In this document: positions 1-9,671 of the stretch, piece after piece
How positions within the stretch are numbered: position 1 is the stretch's first letter
Layout of the letters: every line of letters starts with the position of its first letter
Origin: RQOF01 sp964461135
GTDB lineage: Bacteria; Calditrichota; Calditrichia; RBG-13-44-9
Length of the DNA stretch: 63,482 bases
Assembly: GCA_964461135.1 (NCBI GenBank)
Contig: CAYWTB010000018.1
Coordinates: 1-63,482 of the forward strand
Direction of reading: 5' to 3'
Notes under the pieces: model-generated
Told to the model about the DNA's origin: nothing
The model's input: the letters and a program-made list of their open reading frames with translations, nothing else
Database searches by the model: none
Position numbers and translations under genes: made by a program

Positions 1-178
1 GATGGATATGACTCACTTTTTATAGCTTTATTTCTTTTTACACAAAATTAGGGACTTAATCTGAGAAATTCATTTATTTTTATCTTTCAGTTGAAAGAAC
101 AGATCGCGAAAATTAAATTGACTCCTGTTAATTTAATTCATTCTGACTATTCAATTTTCAGTTATATGAGGAGAAAAA

Positions 179-1546
179 ATGGCCACAATTACTCAAAAAA
201 TTGCAGAATTTGCGGTCAAGGTGCGTTACGAAGATCTGCCACCGGAGGCTGTATTTCAGGTAAAACGGTTTCTGCTGGATTCCATCGGTTGTGCATTCGG
301 CGGTTGGGATACGGAAGATGTGGAAATCCAGCTGGCCCTTTATCAGGATATGGCCGGAAAACCGGAGGCTTCGGTAATTGTGGGGGGGATGAAACTTCCC
401 ATGAACCATGCCGCCCTGTTAAACAGTCTGCTTATCCGGGCACTGGATTATAATGATATATATTGGGAACAAGATCCCTCTCATCCCAGCGATATCATTC
501 CTGCAGCCCTTTCCCCGGCTGAGACCCTGTCCGGAAACGGAAAGGATGTAATTACCGCAATTGCTCTGGCATATGAATTTGAACAACGCATGTGTGAATT
601 CGCTCATCCCGGTATCCGTGAACGGAAATGGCACCATGCCACCCTCACCGGTTTTGTATCTCCCATTGTGGCCGGCAAGATTCTGGGACTTAGTAGTGCC
701 CGGATGGTAAATGCCATCGGCATTTCCGGGAGTCACTGCTGTACGCTGGGCGCCGTTACGGCCGGGAAACTCACCAACATGAAAAATACAGTTGACCCGC
801 TGGCGGTGCAGTCCGGAGTTATTGCGGCGCAACTGGCCCTGGCGGGCTACAGCGGACCGGAACATGTAATCGACGGCAAGGAAGGGCTAACCGACACTTT
901 TGGTCCGGAATTTGACCTGAACCTGCTGACTGACGGCCTGGGTGAAAGCTGGCGGATTCTTAGCTGCAGTATGAAGGCCTTTGCCGCTGAAGCCCTTACT
1001 CATTCTCCCATCACGGCAGTGTTGAAAATTGTCCGTGAAAATAATCTGAAGCCGGATGATTTAGCCGAAATCAGGGTCAAAACTGTGGCCAGGGCGGCTG
1101 ATATTCTCTCCGATCCGTCCAAATATAAACCCACCAGCAAAGAAACCGCCGACCATAGCCTTCCCTATTGCCTTGCTGCAGCAGTAGTGGATGGAATGGT
1201 AACACCCGCCCAGTTCTCCGAGAAAAAACTCAGGGATCCACAAATCTGGAATCTGCTCCCTAAAATTAAAGTAGTGGCCGAACCTGAATTCGAAGAATTG
1301 TTTCCCAAACTGAAAGTTACGCAAGTTAAAATTACCGTTAACGGCGGGAGAGAATTTACTCTGCGGGTGGATTATCCCAAAGGAGACTACCGTGATCCCA
1401 TGACTGAACAGGAATTACTGAATAAGTTTGACAGCATGGTCATGGAAAAAACCGGCAGGGAAAAACGGAATCGCATGGTGGACCGGATTATGAACCTGGA
1501 GAAAGAAAAAAATATCAAAGATTTTATGAGCCTGCTGACCAAATAA
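179..1546 (+). CDS. MmgE/PrpD family protein (2-methylcitrate dehydratase-like)
   Basis: This 455-residue protein belongs to the MmgE/PrpD family, cytoplasmic enzymes that include 2-methylcitrate dehydratase and cis-aconitate decarboxylase. Recognisable family segments are LLDSIGCAFGGW near residue 33, ALDYNDIYWEQDPSHPSDII near residue 88 (the D-x-x-D...HPS stretch of the active-site helical domain), and the segment with MKAFAAEALTHSP near residue 265, which corresponds to the substrate-loop region. The length matches the family (about 450-480). A GAGGAG ribosome site lies 5-6 bases before the ATG. No propionate-pathway partners (prpB, prpC) are nearby, so the substrate cannot be assigned from context. 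The gene stands alone and converges on the next gene. The 178 bases upstream hold no other gene that I can see. Confidence 0.88.
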   Translation: MATITQKIAEFAVKVRYEDLPPEAVFQVKRFLLDSIGCAFGGWDTEDVEIQLALYQDMAGKPEASVIVGGMKLPMNHAALLNSLLIRALDYNDIYWEQDPSHPSDIIPAALSPAETLSGNGKDVITAIALAYEFEQRMCEFAHPGIRERKWHHATLTGFVSPIVAGKILGLSSARMVNAIGISGSHCCTLGAVTAGKLTNMKNTVDPLAVQSGVIAAQLALAGYSGPEHVIDGKEGLTDTFGPEFDLNLLTDGLGESWRILSCSMKAFAAEALTHSPITAVLKIVRENNLKPDDLAEIRVKTVARAADILSDPSKYKPTSKETADHSLPYCLAAAVVDGMVTPAQFSEKKLRDPQIWNLLPKIKVVAEPEFEELFPKLKVTQVKITVNGGREFTLRVDYPKGDYRDPMTEQELLNKFDSMVMEKTGREKRNRMVDRIMNLEKEKNIKDFMSLLTK

Positions 1547-1567
1547 CACCTCTTGCAGATTTAGGGA

Positions 1568-2410
1568 TTACAGGATCAATTTTTTCATATATTCATCCAC
1601 CTGGCTCAACAAATGGTCTATCTGTTCTTTATACCCGCTTTCGTAAAGGGGGAGATTGCGCACGGCAAGTGCCTGGGTATAGAGTAATTTTAATTGTTCT
1701 AGTAACATTTCCCGTTCTTCTGAAAGTTTACCCTGGTAGATCCAGGCCCGCACCTGGGGCATAATCTTTTTAAGTTCTCCCTGCAGATAATAGTATTTCT
1801 GCACTCCTTCCCCGATCAGGTTCGGACTGAAGAAAGAGATCACCTCCAACAGGTGGTTAAACTGAATGTCCAGATTACTGTCAGAGTAGAGATCCATCTT
1901 GTGCAACACAGTTTCTGCCATTAGAAGATTCAGGGTATCCAATTGCCCGGATTCTGCATGTGACTTATCACCGGCCCTGTTTTTCTCAATACCGGTCTGC
2001 AGTGCCGATTCAACCTCACGCAGGAAAGCGGTGCGATTATCCCAGTCATGGATGGTGAGATACACGGCCAATGCCACTTTTGCCCGCAGCAGTGAAGCCT
2101 CATTAGCCCGGAAAAGCGGTAGATTCCCCGGGATAAGTTGCGTTGCATCGGTAGCATAATTAAGCGCATTATTCAGATCGTCAAGATGGTAATAACTCTC
2201 CGCCTTCAGGTAAGCTATTTCAAAACAGGAAATTGATTGCTCTCGGCAATCCAGCTGTGACTGAATGACCTGTTCATAATCGCCCACATCGTAGGAAGCT
2301 TTGAGTTTTTTTAGCTGAGAGGAGGCACATCCTGCTAGATAAACCACCATAAAAAATACTAAAAATTTTACGATTGAGTTATTTACCAATAAATTCATAG
2401 AATATTTCAT
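1568..2410 (-). CDS. TPR-like lipoprotein of unknown function
   Basis: I do not recognise this 280-residue protein as a named family. It has an N-terminal hydrophobic segment ending in the lipobox LAGC (Cys28), followed by SSQ, so it is probably an outer-membrane or periplasmic lipoprotein. The mature part is helical, with TPR-like pairs such as YDVGDYEQVIQS and SYYHLDDLNNALNYATDA around residues 40-90. The start could also be Met5, which would give a more normal signal-peptide length. It is convergent with the PrpD-family gene, with only 21 bases between the stops and no hairpin there. A role in envelope assembly is a guess from the architecture only. Confidence 0.75.
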   Translation of the reverse strand: MKYSMNLLVNNSIVKFLVFFMVVYLAGCASSQLKKLKASYDVGDYEQVIQSQLDCREQSISCFEIAYLKAESYYHLDDLNNALNYATDATQLIPGNLPLFRANEASLLRAKVALAVYLTIHDWDNRTAFLREVESALQTGIEKNRAGDKSHAESGQLDTLNLLMAETVLHKMDLYSDSNLDIQFNHLLEVISFFSPNLIGEGVQKYYYLQGELKKIMPQVRAWIYQGKLSEEREMLLEQLKLLYTQALAVRNLPLYESGYKEQIDHLLSQVDEYMKKLIL

Positions 2411-2557
2411 ACTGTTTTCCGAATAACTTATAAATTTTTGTCCATATTACCTGTTGATAGTAGAATAATAAATCTAACCTTGTGAAAGTCTAATTCCAAA
2501 AATAAATTGTTGGACTTATTTGTTGCAGTTTAAACGGAAAAACGCAGGATTTAATAT

Positions 2558-3415
2558 ATGGGAATTCAGAATCTGTTTAACTGGAAAATTGCTCATCATA
2601 AATGGCTTTTGTGGATCATTGCATTCATAATTACCATAAGCTCAGCAATTTATCAGCGCATGACTGGGCCAACCTATACTGCCCGCGGACATGTCATAAT
2701 TGACAATACCGAAATATCATACAGACTTTTGCGCACCGGTTCGGTGGAAGAGAATGCTCCTGTTAAACTGCAGGTACCTGATACCAGCATCACCGGGTAT
2801 TTTAAATATAAACGGTTCAAATCCTATGATGAATGGACCTTATCACCCCTGTCAAGGGAAGGCAGCCGGCTGGTCGGCTATCTGCCACGGTTACCCGCCG
2901 CAGGTAAAGTGGTCTATTATGTTTATCTCAAAAAGGGAGAACAGAAAATTTCCCTCACCGGTGACGAACCGGTTATTCTGCGTTATAAAGGAGACGTTCC
3001 CACTGCCTTACTGCTCCCTCATGTAATCATCATGTTTCTGGCCATGCTTTTTTCCAACCGCACAGCACTGGAGGCACTGGACAAAAATGGGCATCCCAAA
3101 AAGGTCATGTTCTGGACCATAGGTTTATTTTTCGCGGGGGGCTTCATACTGGGACCAGCCGTCCAGAAATATGCCTTTGATGCTTTATGGACGGGCATAC
3201 CATTCGGCTGGGATTTAACAGACAATAAGACACTCATCGCCATGCTGGGCTGGTTATGGGCCTGGTTTTTGAACCGCCGGGAGGAATCGCACCGCGGTTG
3301 GATAATTTTTGCCGCTGTTCTTATGCTGGCCGTTTATTTGATTCCCCATAGTGTTCTCGGTTCAGAAATTGATTTCAAAGAACTGGCACCACCCCAGGAC
3401 TCCCCGGGATTCTGA
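2558..3415 (+). CDS. Polytopic membrane protein, unknown function
   Basis: This 285-residue protein has about five predicted membrane segments: residues 15-35, then after a soluble loop of some 110 residues, segments near 149-166, 184-205, 228-240 and 250-270. The first helix plus the large loop (with beta-rich stretches such as KVVYYVYLKKGEQKISL) suggests an extracytoplasmic domain between helix 1 and helix 2. I recognise no catalytic motif. The gene is alone, transcribed away from the lipoprotein gene and toward mfd, with a 272-base gap to mfd. Function unknown. Confidence 0.75.
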   Translation: MGIQNLFNWKIAHHKWLLWIIAFIITISSAIYQRMTGPTYTARGHVIIDNTEISYRLLRTGSVEENAPVKLQVPDTSITGYFKYKRFKSYDEWTLSPLSREGSRLVGYLPRLPAAGKVVYYVYLKKGEQKISLTGDEPVILRYKGDVPTALLLPHVIIMFLAMLFSNRTALEALDKNGHPKKVMFWTIGLFFAGGFILGPAVQKYAFDALWTGIPFGWDLTDNKTLIAMLGWLWAWFLNRREESHRGWIIFAAVLMLAVYLIPHSVLGSEIDFKELAPPQDSPGF

Positions 3416-3687
3416 CTGGCTGGATTTGACACCTCCTTCCGGGCGTAACTGCTGTTAGTTCACCAACGGCAAGGCTCGTCTTTAAAAACTTCTGCCACCC
3501 GTGCCCACATGACTCATATTTTTCATCGAAAATCTCCCGCGGGGGATAACATTCACCTTCTTTTTGTTAATTTATTCCTCAATTCCATCCGGAAATGTTT
3601 GTAAATTTAAAACTCTTATAATTATATATTAACAAGGAACTTTAAGGCGCTTATCGGTTTATTTAATACGGTTCATTAATTATTGAA

Positions 3688-6600
3688 ATGAGGATGTTAA
3701 AACTTAAATCAATCATTACCAGCCTGCCAGAGTTTAATACTCTCAGAGAACAGGTTTTCAGCTCATCACAGTTATCGGTTAAAGGAATCAGTGGGTCGCT
3801 GTTAAGTTTTGTTCTGGATTACCTGTATGAACTCTTTGAGAATTCGCTGATTGCGGTTATGCCTGATACCGAACAGGCTGAAAAATTGACTGACGATTTA
3901 CAATCCCTACTTCCCGGGAACAGGGTTCATTATTTACCACAGGCCGAAACACTTCCCTATGACCAGGGAAGTTTTACCCCCGCCATACACAGTACTCGGC
4001 TGAACACCCTTATTTCGCTGCTTGAAGAGCCGGCATCGGTTATCATAACCACACCCGTCAGCCTGTTGCAGAAAATAGATCCGCCGGAAGAAATCCGCAG
4101 AAGAGCCAGCTACCTGAAAGTGGAAGACACCATTGACCGTGATTTTCTGATCGAATGGCTTGTGGAATCCGGTTTTGAACGCATGCCCGCAATTGAAGAA
4201 ATCGGACAGTTCAGCGCCCGGGGCGGAATTGTGGACGTCTTTTCGCCGGAAGCGGAAGCTCCCTACCGCATCGAATTTTTCGATGATACTATTGAATCCA
4301 TTCGTCAGTTTGACGTGCTCTCCCAGCTCTCCACCCGACAAATGGAGAGAGTCAGGTTGCTTGGAAAAGGAGGCGGTGGAACACAAAATTCCCATATATT
4401 TCAATACCTGCGTAAGGGTTCTCTTATCTTCTGGGATGATATAGAACGAACAAACAAAATTATCACAGACTGGCTGGAGAATGCCGAAAGAATTTATCAG
4501 GCCGATAAGGCTTCCGGCTTAATGCCGAACGGTTCATATCTGAGCGAGGAAGAAATTCAGACACTGGCGGCTCCTCATCGCCAGATTTTTCACGTTCACT
4601 TTAAACAATCCGCAAATAATGTCATTAATTTCCATGCCCAATGGCCCCCTGCATTTCAGGGAAACATAAAGTTGTTCGTAAAACACCTGGAGAACCGTTT
4701 CGGCCGGAATCAAAAAAAATCTTATCCGCTTTACATTGTTTATGACACACCGGCAAGGCGCGAGCGGCTGGAAGATATCATCCAGGCTGAAATGGGTTGG
4801 ATACCGCCCGTTCGTTTCATCCAGGGCGATATTCATAACGGTTTTACATTATCCGGTATTCCGATGGAAGTACTCACCGAGCATGAAATTTTCCAGAGGG
4901 TAAAAGCCCGCCGGAACCGGAGAAAACTTAAGGTGTCGGGAAGCATAATCCGTCAGCTCAACAGTCTAAAATTCGGAGATTTTGTAGTTCACATAGATTA
5001 TGGGATCGGTAAATATATCGGTACCGAACGGATTGTGGTTGCCGGCGCCCAAAAAGATACTATTAAAATCGAATATGACAATAAAGATATTTTATATGTC
5101 AACCTGGATAAGTTAAACCATGTCCAGAAATACGTAAGTGAAGAAGGTTACCAGCCTGTTCTGACCCGTTTAGGCAGTGCAGACTGGGAGAGGACCAAGG
5201 AGAAAACCCGCAAAGCCGTTCAAAATATTGCCAGGGATCTTATACAATTATATGCCAGACGTATGAGCAGCCAGGGAACTGCCTTTTCACAGGATACCTT
5301 ATGGCAGAAAGAGCTGGAAGCGTCCTTTCTTTACATAGATACTCCCGATCAGTCCCGGGCCACTCTGGAAATTAAAGCGGACATGGAACAGCCCAAGCCA
5401 ATGGACCGCCTGTTATGCGGGGATGTGGGCTTTGGTAAGACCGAGGTGGCTGTGCGGGCGGCATTCAAAGCAGTGCTGGATGGAAAACAGGCGGCTTTCC
5501 TGGTTCCCACCACCATCCTGGCTCAACAGCATTTTCATACCCTGAGGGAACGGCTGCACAACTTCCCCGTGAATATTGATGTTCTCTCCCGTTTCCGCAG
5601 CCGGGCTGAACAGAAAGACATTCTCTCCCATCTGGAAACCGGGGAAGTAGATATCATTATCGGTACCCACCGGTTACTCTCCCAGGACGTGAGGTTTAAA
5701 GACCTTGGATTGCTGGTGGTGGATGAAGAACAGCAGTTTGGCGTTAAACACAAGGAACAGCTTAGAAAAATGAAAGTAAATGTGGATACCCTCACCCTTT
5801 CCGCCACCCCCATTCCACGCACCCTGCAGATGTCACTGATGGGTGCGCGCGACCTCTCCAACATCGACACACCTCCGCAAAACAGGTTACCCATCATCAC
5901 AGAAATCTGTACCTGGAACCTTGAGCTTATATACCGGGCCATTTCCGCAGAAATAGATCGCGAAGGACAGGTGTTTTTTGTTCACAACCGGGTTCAGACT
6001 ATTGCCGGGGTTGCTGAAATGCTGAAACAGATTGTACCCCAGGCGCGCATCGGCATTGCGCATGGTCAGATGCGGGAGAAAAACCTGGAAATCGTGATGA
6101 ATAATTTTTATGACAAGAAATATGATGTGCTGGTAGCCTCCATGATTATTGAAAACGGACTTGATATTCCCAATTGCAATACTATTATCATTAATCGTGC
6201 AGACCAGTTCGGCCTGGCGCAATTATACCAGCTGAGGGGCAGAGTGGGCCGTTCAGACCGCCAGGCCTATGCTTACCTGATTGTCCCTCCGCATGACCGT
6301 TTGAACGAAAACTCCCTCAAACGGCTCTATGCCATAGAAGAATTCTCAGAACTGGGTTCCGGCCTGAAAATTGCCCTGCGCGATCTGGAAATTCGCGGAG
6401 CCGGTAACCTGCTTGGTCACCAGCAAAGCGGTTATATTAATGCGGTGGGATATGATCTTTATCAGAAAATTCTGCAGGAATCCGTCCATAAATTACAGGA
6501 AGAGACCTTGCCCTCGGAACTTCTGGAGCAACGCCTGCCGGTGGTGGATGCCACAGTGGCTGCGGATGTCGAGATGTATATACCGGAGGACTATGTCGAA

Positions 6601-6993
6601 TCGGGAAATGAAAAAGTGTTAATTTATCACCGCCTGCTGAACCTGGATAGCATGGTAGCCATTGATAACCTGGCCAAAGAGTTGCGGGACCGTTTCGGGC
6701 CGCTGCCTCCTCCCGCACTTGACCTGGTGGAAATGGTGAAAATTAAAAAACTGGCCAGTCAGCATTATATACGCCATGTCAAAATACACCGAAACCGGAT
6801 GATCCTGACTATTGATGAACGTATTACCGAAAAAGATTTCTTTATTGAAAAAGAACTGCCCCGCTATATTCATCAGAAAACAGCACCCATTAATTTCAGC
6901 CAGACAGAAAGCCTGAAAGTTCATGTGGAATTAGTGGGTAAAGATTCCCGTGATTATCTGTCTTTTGCAAAAAACTTCTTGCAAAATTTATAA
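3688..6993 (+). CDS. mfd: Transcription-repair coupling factor Mfd
   Basis: This 1101-residue protein is Mfd, the translocase that removes RNA polymerase stalled at DNA lesions and recruits UvrA. The N-terminal third is the UvrB-like, ATP-binding-dead module (GIVDVFSPEAEAPYRIEFF near residue 180). The CarD-like RNA-polymerase interaction domain starts near residue 430 (FGDFVVHIDYGIGKYIG). The RecG-like helicase motor carries Walker A GDVGFGKTE near 578, DEEQQFG near 679, and LSATPIPRTLQMSL after it. The C-terminal TRCF domain starts near residue 930. Length is slightly below the E. coli protein (1148). The start could be Met1 or Met3, since both ATGs lie within nine bases. It heads a same-strand run with three PpiC-type chaperones, 66 bases apart, a context with no obvious mechanistic link. 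Confidence 0.97.
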   Translation: MRMLKLKSIITSLPEFNTLREQVFSSSQLSVKGISGSLLSFVLDYLYELFENSLIAVMPDTEQAEKLTDDLQSLLPGNRVHYLPQAETLPYDQGSFTPAIHSTRLNTLISLLEEPASVIITTPVSLLQKIDPPEEIRRRASYLKVEDTIDRDFLIEWLVESGFERMPAIEEIGQFSARGGIVDVFSPEAEAPYRIEFFDDTIESIRQFDVLSQLSTRQMERVRLLGKGGGGTQNSHIFQYLRKGSLIFWDDIERTNKIITDWLENAERIYQADKASGLMPNGSYLSEEEIQTLAAPHRQIFHVHFKQSANNVINFHAQWPPAFQGNIKLFVKHLENRFGRNQKKSYPLYIVYDTPARRERLEDIIQAEMGWIPPVRFIQGDIHNGFTLSGIPMEVLTEHEIFQRVKARRNRRKLKVSGSIIRQLNSLKFGDFVVHIDYGIGKYIGTERIVVAGAQKDTIKIEYDNKDILYVNLDKLNHVQKYVSEEGYQPVLTRLGSADWERTKEKTRKAVQNIARDLIQLYARRMSSQGTAFSQDTLWQKELEASFLYIDTPDQSRATLEIKADMEQPKPMDRLLCGDVGFGKTEVAVRAAFKAVLDGKQAAFLVPTTILAQQHFHTLRERLHNFPVNIDVLSRFRSRAEQKDILSHLETGEVDIIIGTHRLLSQDVRFKDLGLLVVDEEQQFGVKHKEQLRKMKVNVDTLTLSATPIPRTLQMSLMGARDLSNIDTPPQNRLPIITEICTWNLELIYRAISAEIDREGQVFFVHNRVQTIAGVAEMLKQIVPQARIGIAHGQMREKNLEIVMNNFYDKKYDVLVASMIIENGLDIPNCNTIIINRADQFGLAQLYQLRGRVGRSDRQAYAYLIVPPHDRLNENSLKRLYAIEEFSELGSGLKIALRDLEIRGAGNLLGHQQSGYINAVGYDLYQKILQESVHKLQEETLPSELLEQRLPVVDATVAADVEMYIPEDYVESGNEKVLIYHRLLNLDSMVAIDNLAKELRDRFGPLPPPALDLVEMVKIKKLASQHYIRHVKIHRNRMILTIDERITEKDFFIEKELPRYIHQKTAPINFSQTESLKVHVELVGKDSRDYLSFAKNFLQNL

Positions 6994-7059
6994 GGTACCA
7001 ATAATTTTAGCAGTTTTATAATAATTTCAGCGGTTTTTATTCCAGGAAGGAAATTTTTA

Positions 7060-8763
7060 ATGTTACGTTTTGGTCTTTTTTCTGTTTTAATTTCACTGCT
7101 GCTGGCTTTTTCTTTCTCCTGCAGCAGATCACCTGAAACCGTAGCCAGAGTTGGGAAGGAGAAAATTTCCAATACAGAATTCAGAGAAGCACTGAGAATA
7201 CGCTATCCCTTTCAGCTGGCAGATGGTATTCCTCTGCAGGAAAAAAAGGAAGTATTAAATTTTCTGATGGAAAAACGGGTAAAATTTCTGGAGGCAAAAG
7301 ACAGGGGTATGGATAAAAGCGTGGAATTTACCGGTGCTCTTAAGCGGCGAAAAGAACGTCTGATAACTGCAAGATTGTCCGAACTCCTGATTACCAATAA
7401 GCTGGTTCCGGAAGACATGGCACAGGCCTACCTCTGGTTAAAATGGAATAAAACAGATGTTATCATTATGGGTATTGGATATGAAGGTTCCCAATATATT
7501 ACTGCCTCTCGTTCAAAACATGAAGCTATAACCCTTGCCGAACAATATTACCACGATATCAAGTATGGTACCGATGCCTCTATTCTGGCGGAAAATTATT
7601 CCGATGATCCCTTTATAAAACAGAATAGAGGGAAATTTAAACCTTATGAACCGGGTCTGTTTGATCCCGCTGTTGATGTGGCAATTTATCATGCCCGCGA
7701 AAACAGTGTTTTGGAGCCGGTAATTACAGGCAGGGGCATTTTTATTATTAAAGTGCTTAAAAAACAGGAAATTCACCGGGATTTTGCGTCTCTTGCGGAC
7801 ATAAATCGTACCAGGCGCAATATTTATCAAAATTTTTTCCGGCAGACCGGGGATTCCATTTATCAGCAAATTTCCCTGGATTTAAGGAAAAAACTTGACA
7901 CAGAAATTTCCGAATCAGGTATTGAGCAGTTTCTGTCGGCCATAGCCGACTGGTCGGCTAATCCCGGCGCAAATGACAGCACATTCAACGAAAAACAACG
8001 TTCAATCTATCTGGGTAAAGTGGAAAATATTACTCTGACTACAGGTTATTTTATTGATGAATTTCAGGGAACTTTCAGTTCTTCATATCAACGGTTTAAT
8101 GATCCTCAACAATTACGAAAAGTCATTGACGATTACATCAACAATTATCTGGTATGGCTTATTGAAGGTCGAAAAAAGAGACTGGAAGACGATGCGGAAA
8201 TCAAGAGACTGGTGAAACAATTGGAGATAGATCATTTAGTGACAATGTTTGATCAAAATGTATTGATCCTACAATCACAGCCCGCAGAGGAAGAGATGGA
8301 GGCCTATTTTAAAGAGCACGGGGAGGAGTATAAAGAATCACCCAAGATTGAGTTATGGCAGATGGCTTTTAAAGAGGAGGGTACCGCCCGGAAGGTTGCT
8401 GACCGGGCCAGGAGACAACCTGAACAGTTTGATAAAATGGTCGGGCAGTATGTGGAAAACCATAATTCCAGAAAATCATACAGATATCTTGGATACGTAT
8501 CAATGAAATCACCCCGGGAAGTAGTAAAAAAGGCATTTGAAATTGGGGCACATTCCATTATTGGCCCTGTTTTTGAAAATAAACATTATTATGTTCTAAA
8601 GACAGGAAACCTGCAACCTGAAAGACAAAAGGAGCTTTCTGAGGTAAAAAATATCATCAGAGCCAAAATTCAACAGGACAAAAAAGAACAATTGTGGGAA
8701 AAAATTCTGAAAGAATTTCAGAGAAATCACCTTTACTGGATAAATGAAAAAGAACTTCAATAA
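7060..8763 (+). CDS. PpiC/parvulin-type peptidyl-prolyl isomerase lipoprotein (double domain)
   Basis: This 567-residue protein has a signal peptide ending in a cysteine at residue 21 (LAFSFSC), so it is probably a lipoprotein. It then has a SurA-like N-terminal helical domain (TVARVGKEKISNTEFREAL). It contains two parvulin-like stretches, about residues 125-235 and 410-530. They can be seen in the SDDPFIKQNRGKFKPYEPGLFD segment and the later YLGYVSMKSPREVV segment, which correspond to the G-x-L-G-x-x region of PpiC domains. Both are divergent, so chaperone function is more certain than isomerase activity. It is the first of three such genes in a row and overlaps none, ending 16 bases before the next likely start. 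A good AGGAAGGAA ribosome site precedes the ATG. It is probably periplasmic and handles outer-membrane protein precursors. Confidence 0.85.
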   Translation: MLRFGLFSVLISLLLAFSFSCSRSPETVARVGKEKISNTEFREALRIRYPFQLADGIPLQEKKEVLNFLMEKRVKFLEAKDRGMDKSVEFTGALKRRKERLITARLSELLITNKLVPEDMAQAYLWLKWNKTDVIIMGIGYEGSQYITASRSKHEAITLAEQYYHDIKYGTDASILAENYSDDPFIKQNRGKFKPYEPGLFDPAVDVAIYHARENSVLEPVITGRGIFIIKVLKKQEIHRDFASLADINRTRRNIYQNFFRQTGDSIYQQISLDLRKKLDTEISESGIEQFLSAIADWSANPGANDSTFNEKQRSIYLGKVENITLTTGYFIDEFQGTFSSSYQRFNDPQQLRKVIDDYINNYLVWLIEGRKKRLEDDAEIKRLVKQLEIDHLVTMFDQNVLILQSQPAEEEMEAYFKEHGEEYKESPKIELWQMAFKEEGTARKVADRARRQPEQFDKMVGQYVENHNSRKSYRYLGYVSMKSPREVVKKAFEIGAHSIIGPVFENKHYYVLKTGNLQPERQKELSEVKNIIRAKIQQDKKEQLWEKILKEFQRNHLYWINEKELQ

Positions 8764-8779
8764 AGAGTTTAGGGAAGCC

Positions 8780-9616
8780 ATGAAAAAAATAAGGATTTTA
8801 AGTGTAGTTTTTATTCTGGTGTTTTTATCAATTCTTTGCCAGAATAATTCCGCACCGGCCATAGAAATTGTGGCCAAAGTAGGGGACGAATATCTTACCC
8901 GGGAAGATCTCACTAACTGGATGCCGCCGGAATTGACAGAAGAACAGAAAACCATACTTTCACGTCAGTACATCGATCGCTGGGTGCAGAAAACAGTTCT
9001 GGCCACCTCCGCCAGGAAGGACGGCATTTCGCTCACGACCTATGAAAAATGGTCTCTAAACAATCTGCAGAAAGATATGCTGGCTCAGAAATATGTGTCC
9101 ACCAAACTCCCCCGCGACATCATCATTACAGACCAGGAAATTGCCACCTTCTACGAAGAGAACAAGGATGAATTCATCCGCAACGAAGATGAAGTCCATC
9201 TGGTCCAGTTGTTCCTGGAAAATCTGGACCGTGCAATTGCCGATGAAATAAAAGAGCAGAAATCTCTGCTGGAAGTGATCAAGAAAAATTATCTGGACAC
9301 GCAGGTCAACAGGGTGGTTGAAAAGAACGGGGACCTGGGTTATGTTCCGATCAATAATCTGCGCAAGGAAATTGTGCGATATGTTAAAAGCGGCAGCACT
9401 GGTCGAATTTATGGTCCCATTAAAATTGAGAAAGGATATTATTATTTCCAGATGATGGACAAGCAGAGTGCCGGCACTTACCGCAGTCTTGATCTGGTGC
9501 AAAATGATATCCGGATTCGTCTGACAGCCATAAAACGTGAAAAACTTTCGGAAGATCTGGCTAATAAATTGGCAGCAAAATATGCTGTTGAAATTTTCCC
9601 GGAACATATTAAATAG
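8780..9616 (+). CDS. SurA/PpiC-type periplasmic chaperone, single-domain
   Basis: This is a 278-residue exported protein with a SurA-N-like domain (EIVAKVGDEYLTREDLTNWM) and one divergent parvulin domain around residues 135-235 (EDEVHLVQLFLEN, NGDLGYVPINNL, RIYGPIKIEKGYYYFQM). An upstream in-frame ATG at 8744 lies inside the previous gene. I chose the ATG at 8780 because it follows that gene's stop and begins a normal signal peptide (MKKIRILSVVFILVFLSIL). A Cys follows at residue 20, but with Leu at -1 it is a poor lipobox. It sits between two other parvulin-type genes on the same strand and is probably co-translated with them. Confidence 0.83.
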   Translation: MKKIRILSVVFILVFLSILCQNNSAPAIEIVAKVGDEYLTREDLTNWMPPELTEEQKTILSRQYIDRWVQKTVLATSARKDGISLTTYEKWSLNNLQKDMLAQKYVSTKLPRDIIITDQEIATFYEENKDEFIRNEDEVHLVQLFLENLDRAIADEIKEQKSLLEVIKKNYLDTQVNRVVEKNGDLGYVPINNLRKEIVRYVKSGSTGRIYGPIKIEKGYYYFQMMDKQSAGTYRSLDLVQNDIRIRLTAIKREKLSEDLANKLAAKYAVEIFPEHIK

Positions 9617-9671
9617 TAATCGTTCAATAATACGTCAAAGAAACATACAGTGTACCCGGGAGGAAAATAGT

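Noticed and set aside
91..453. 120-codon plus-strand frame overlapping the PrpD-family start
   Set aside because: It lies mostly inside the real gene in another frame, with no recognisable protein pattern.
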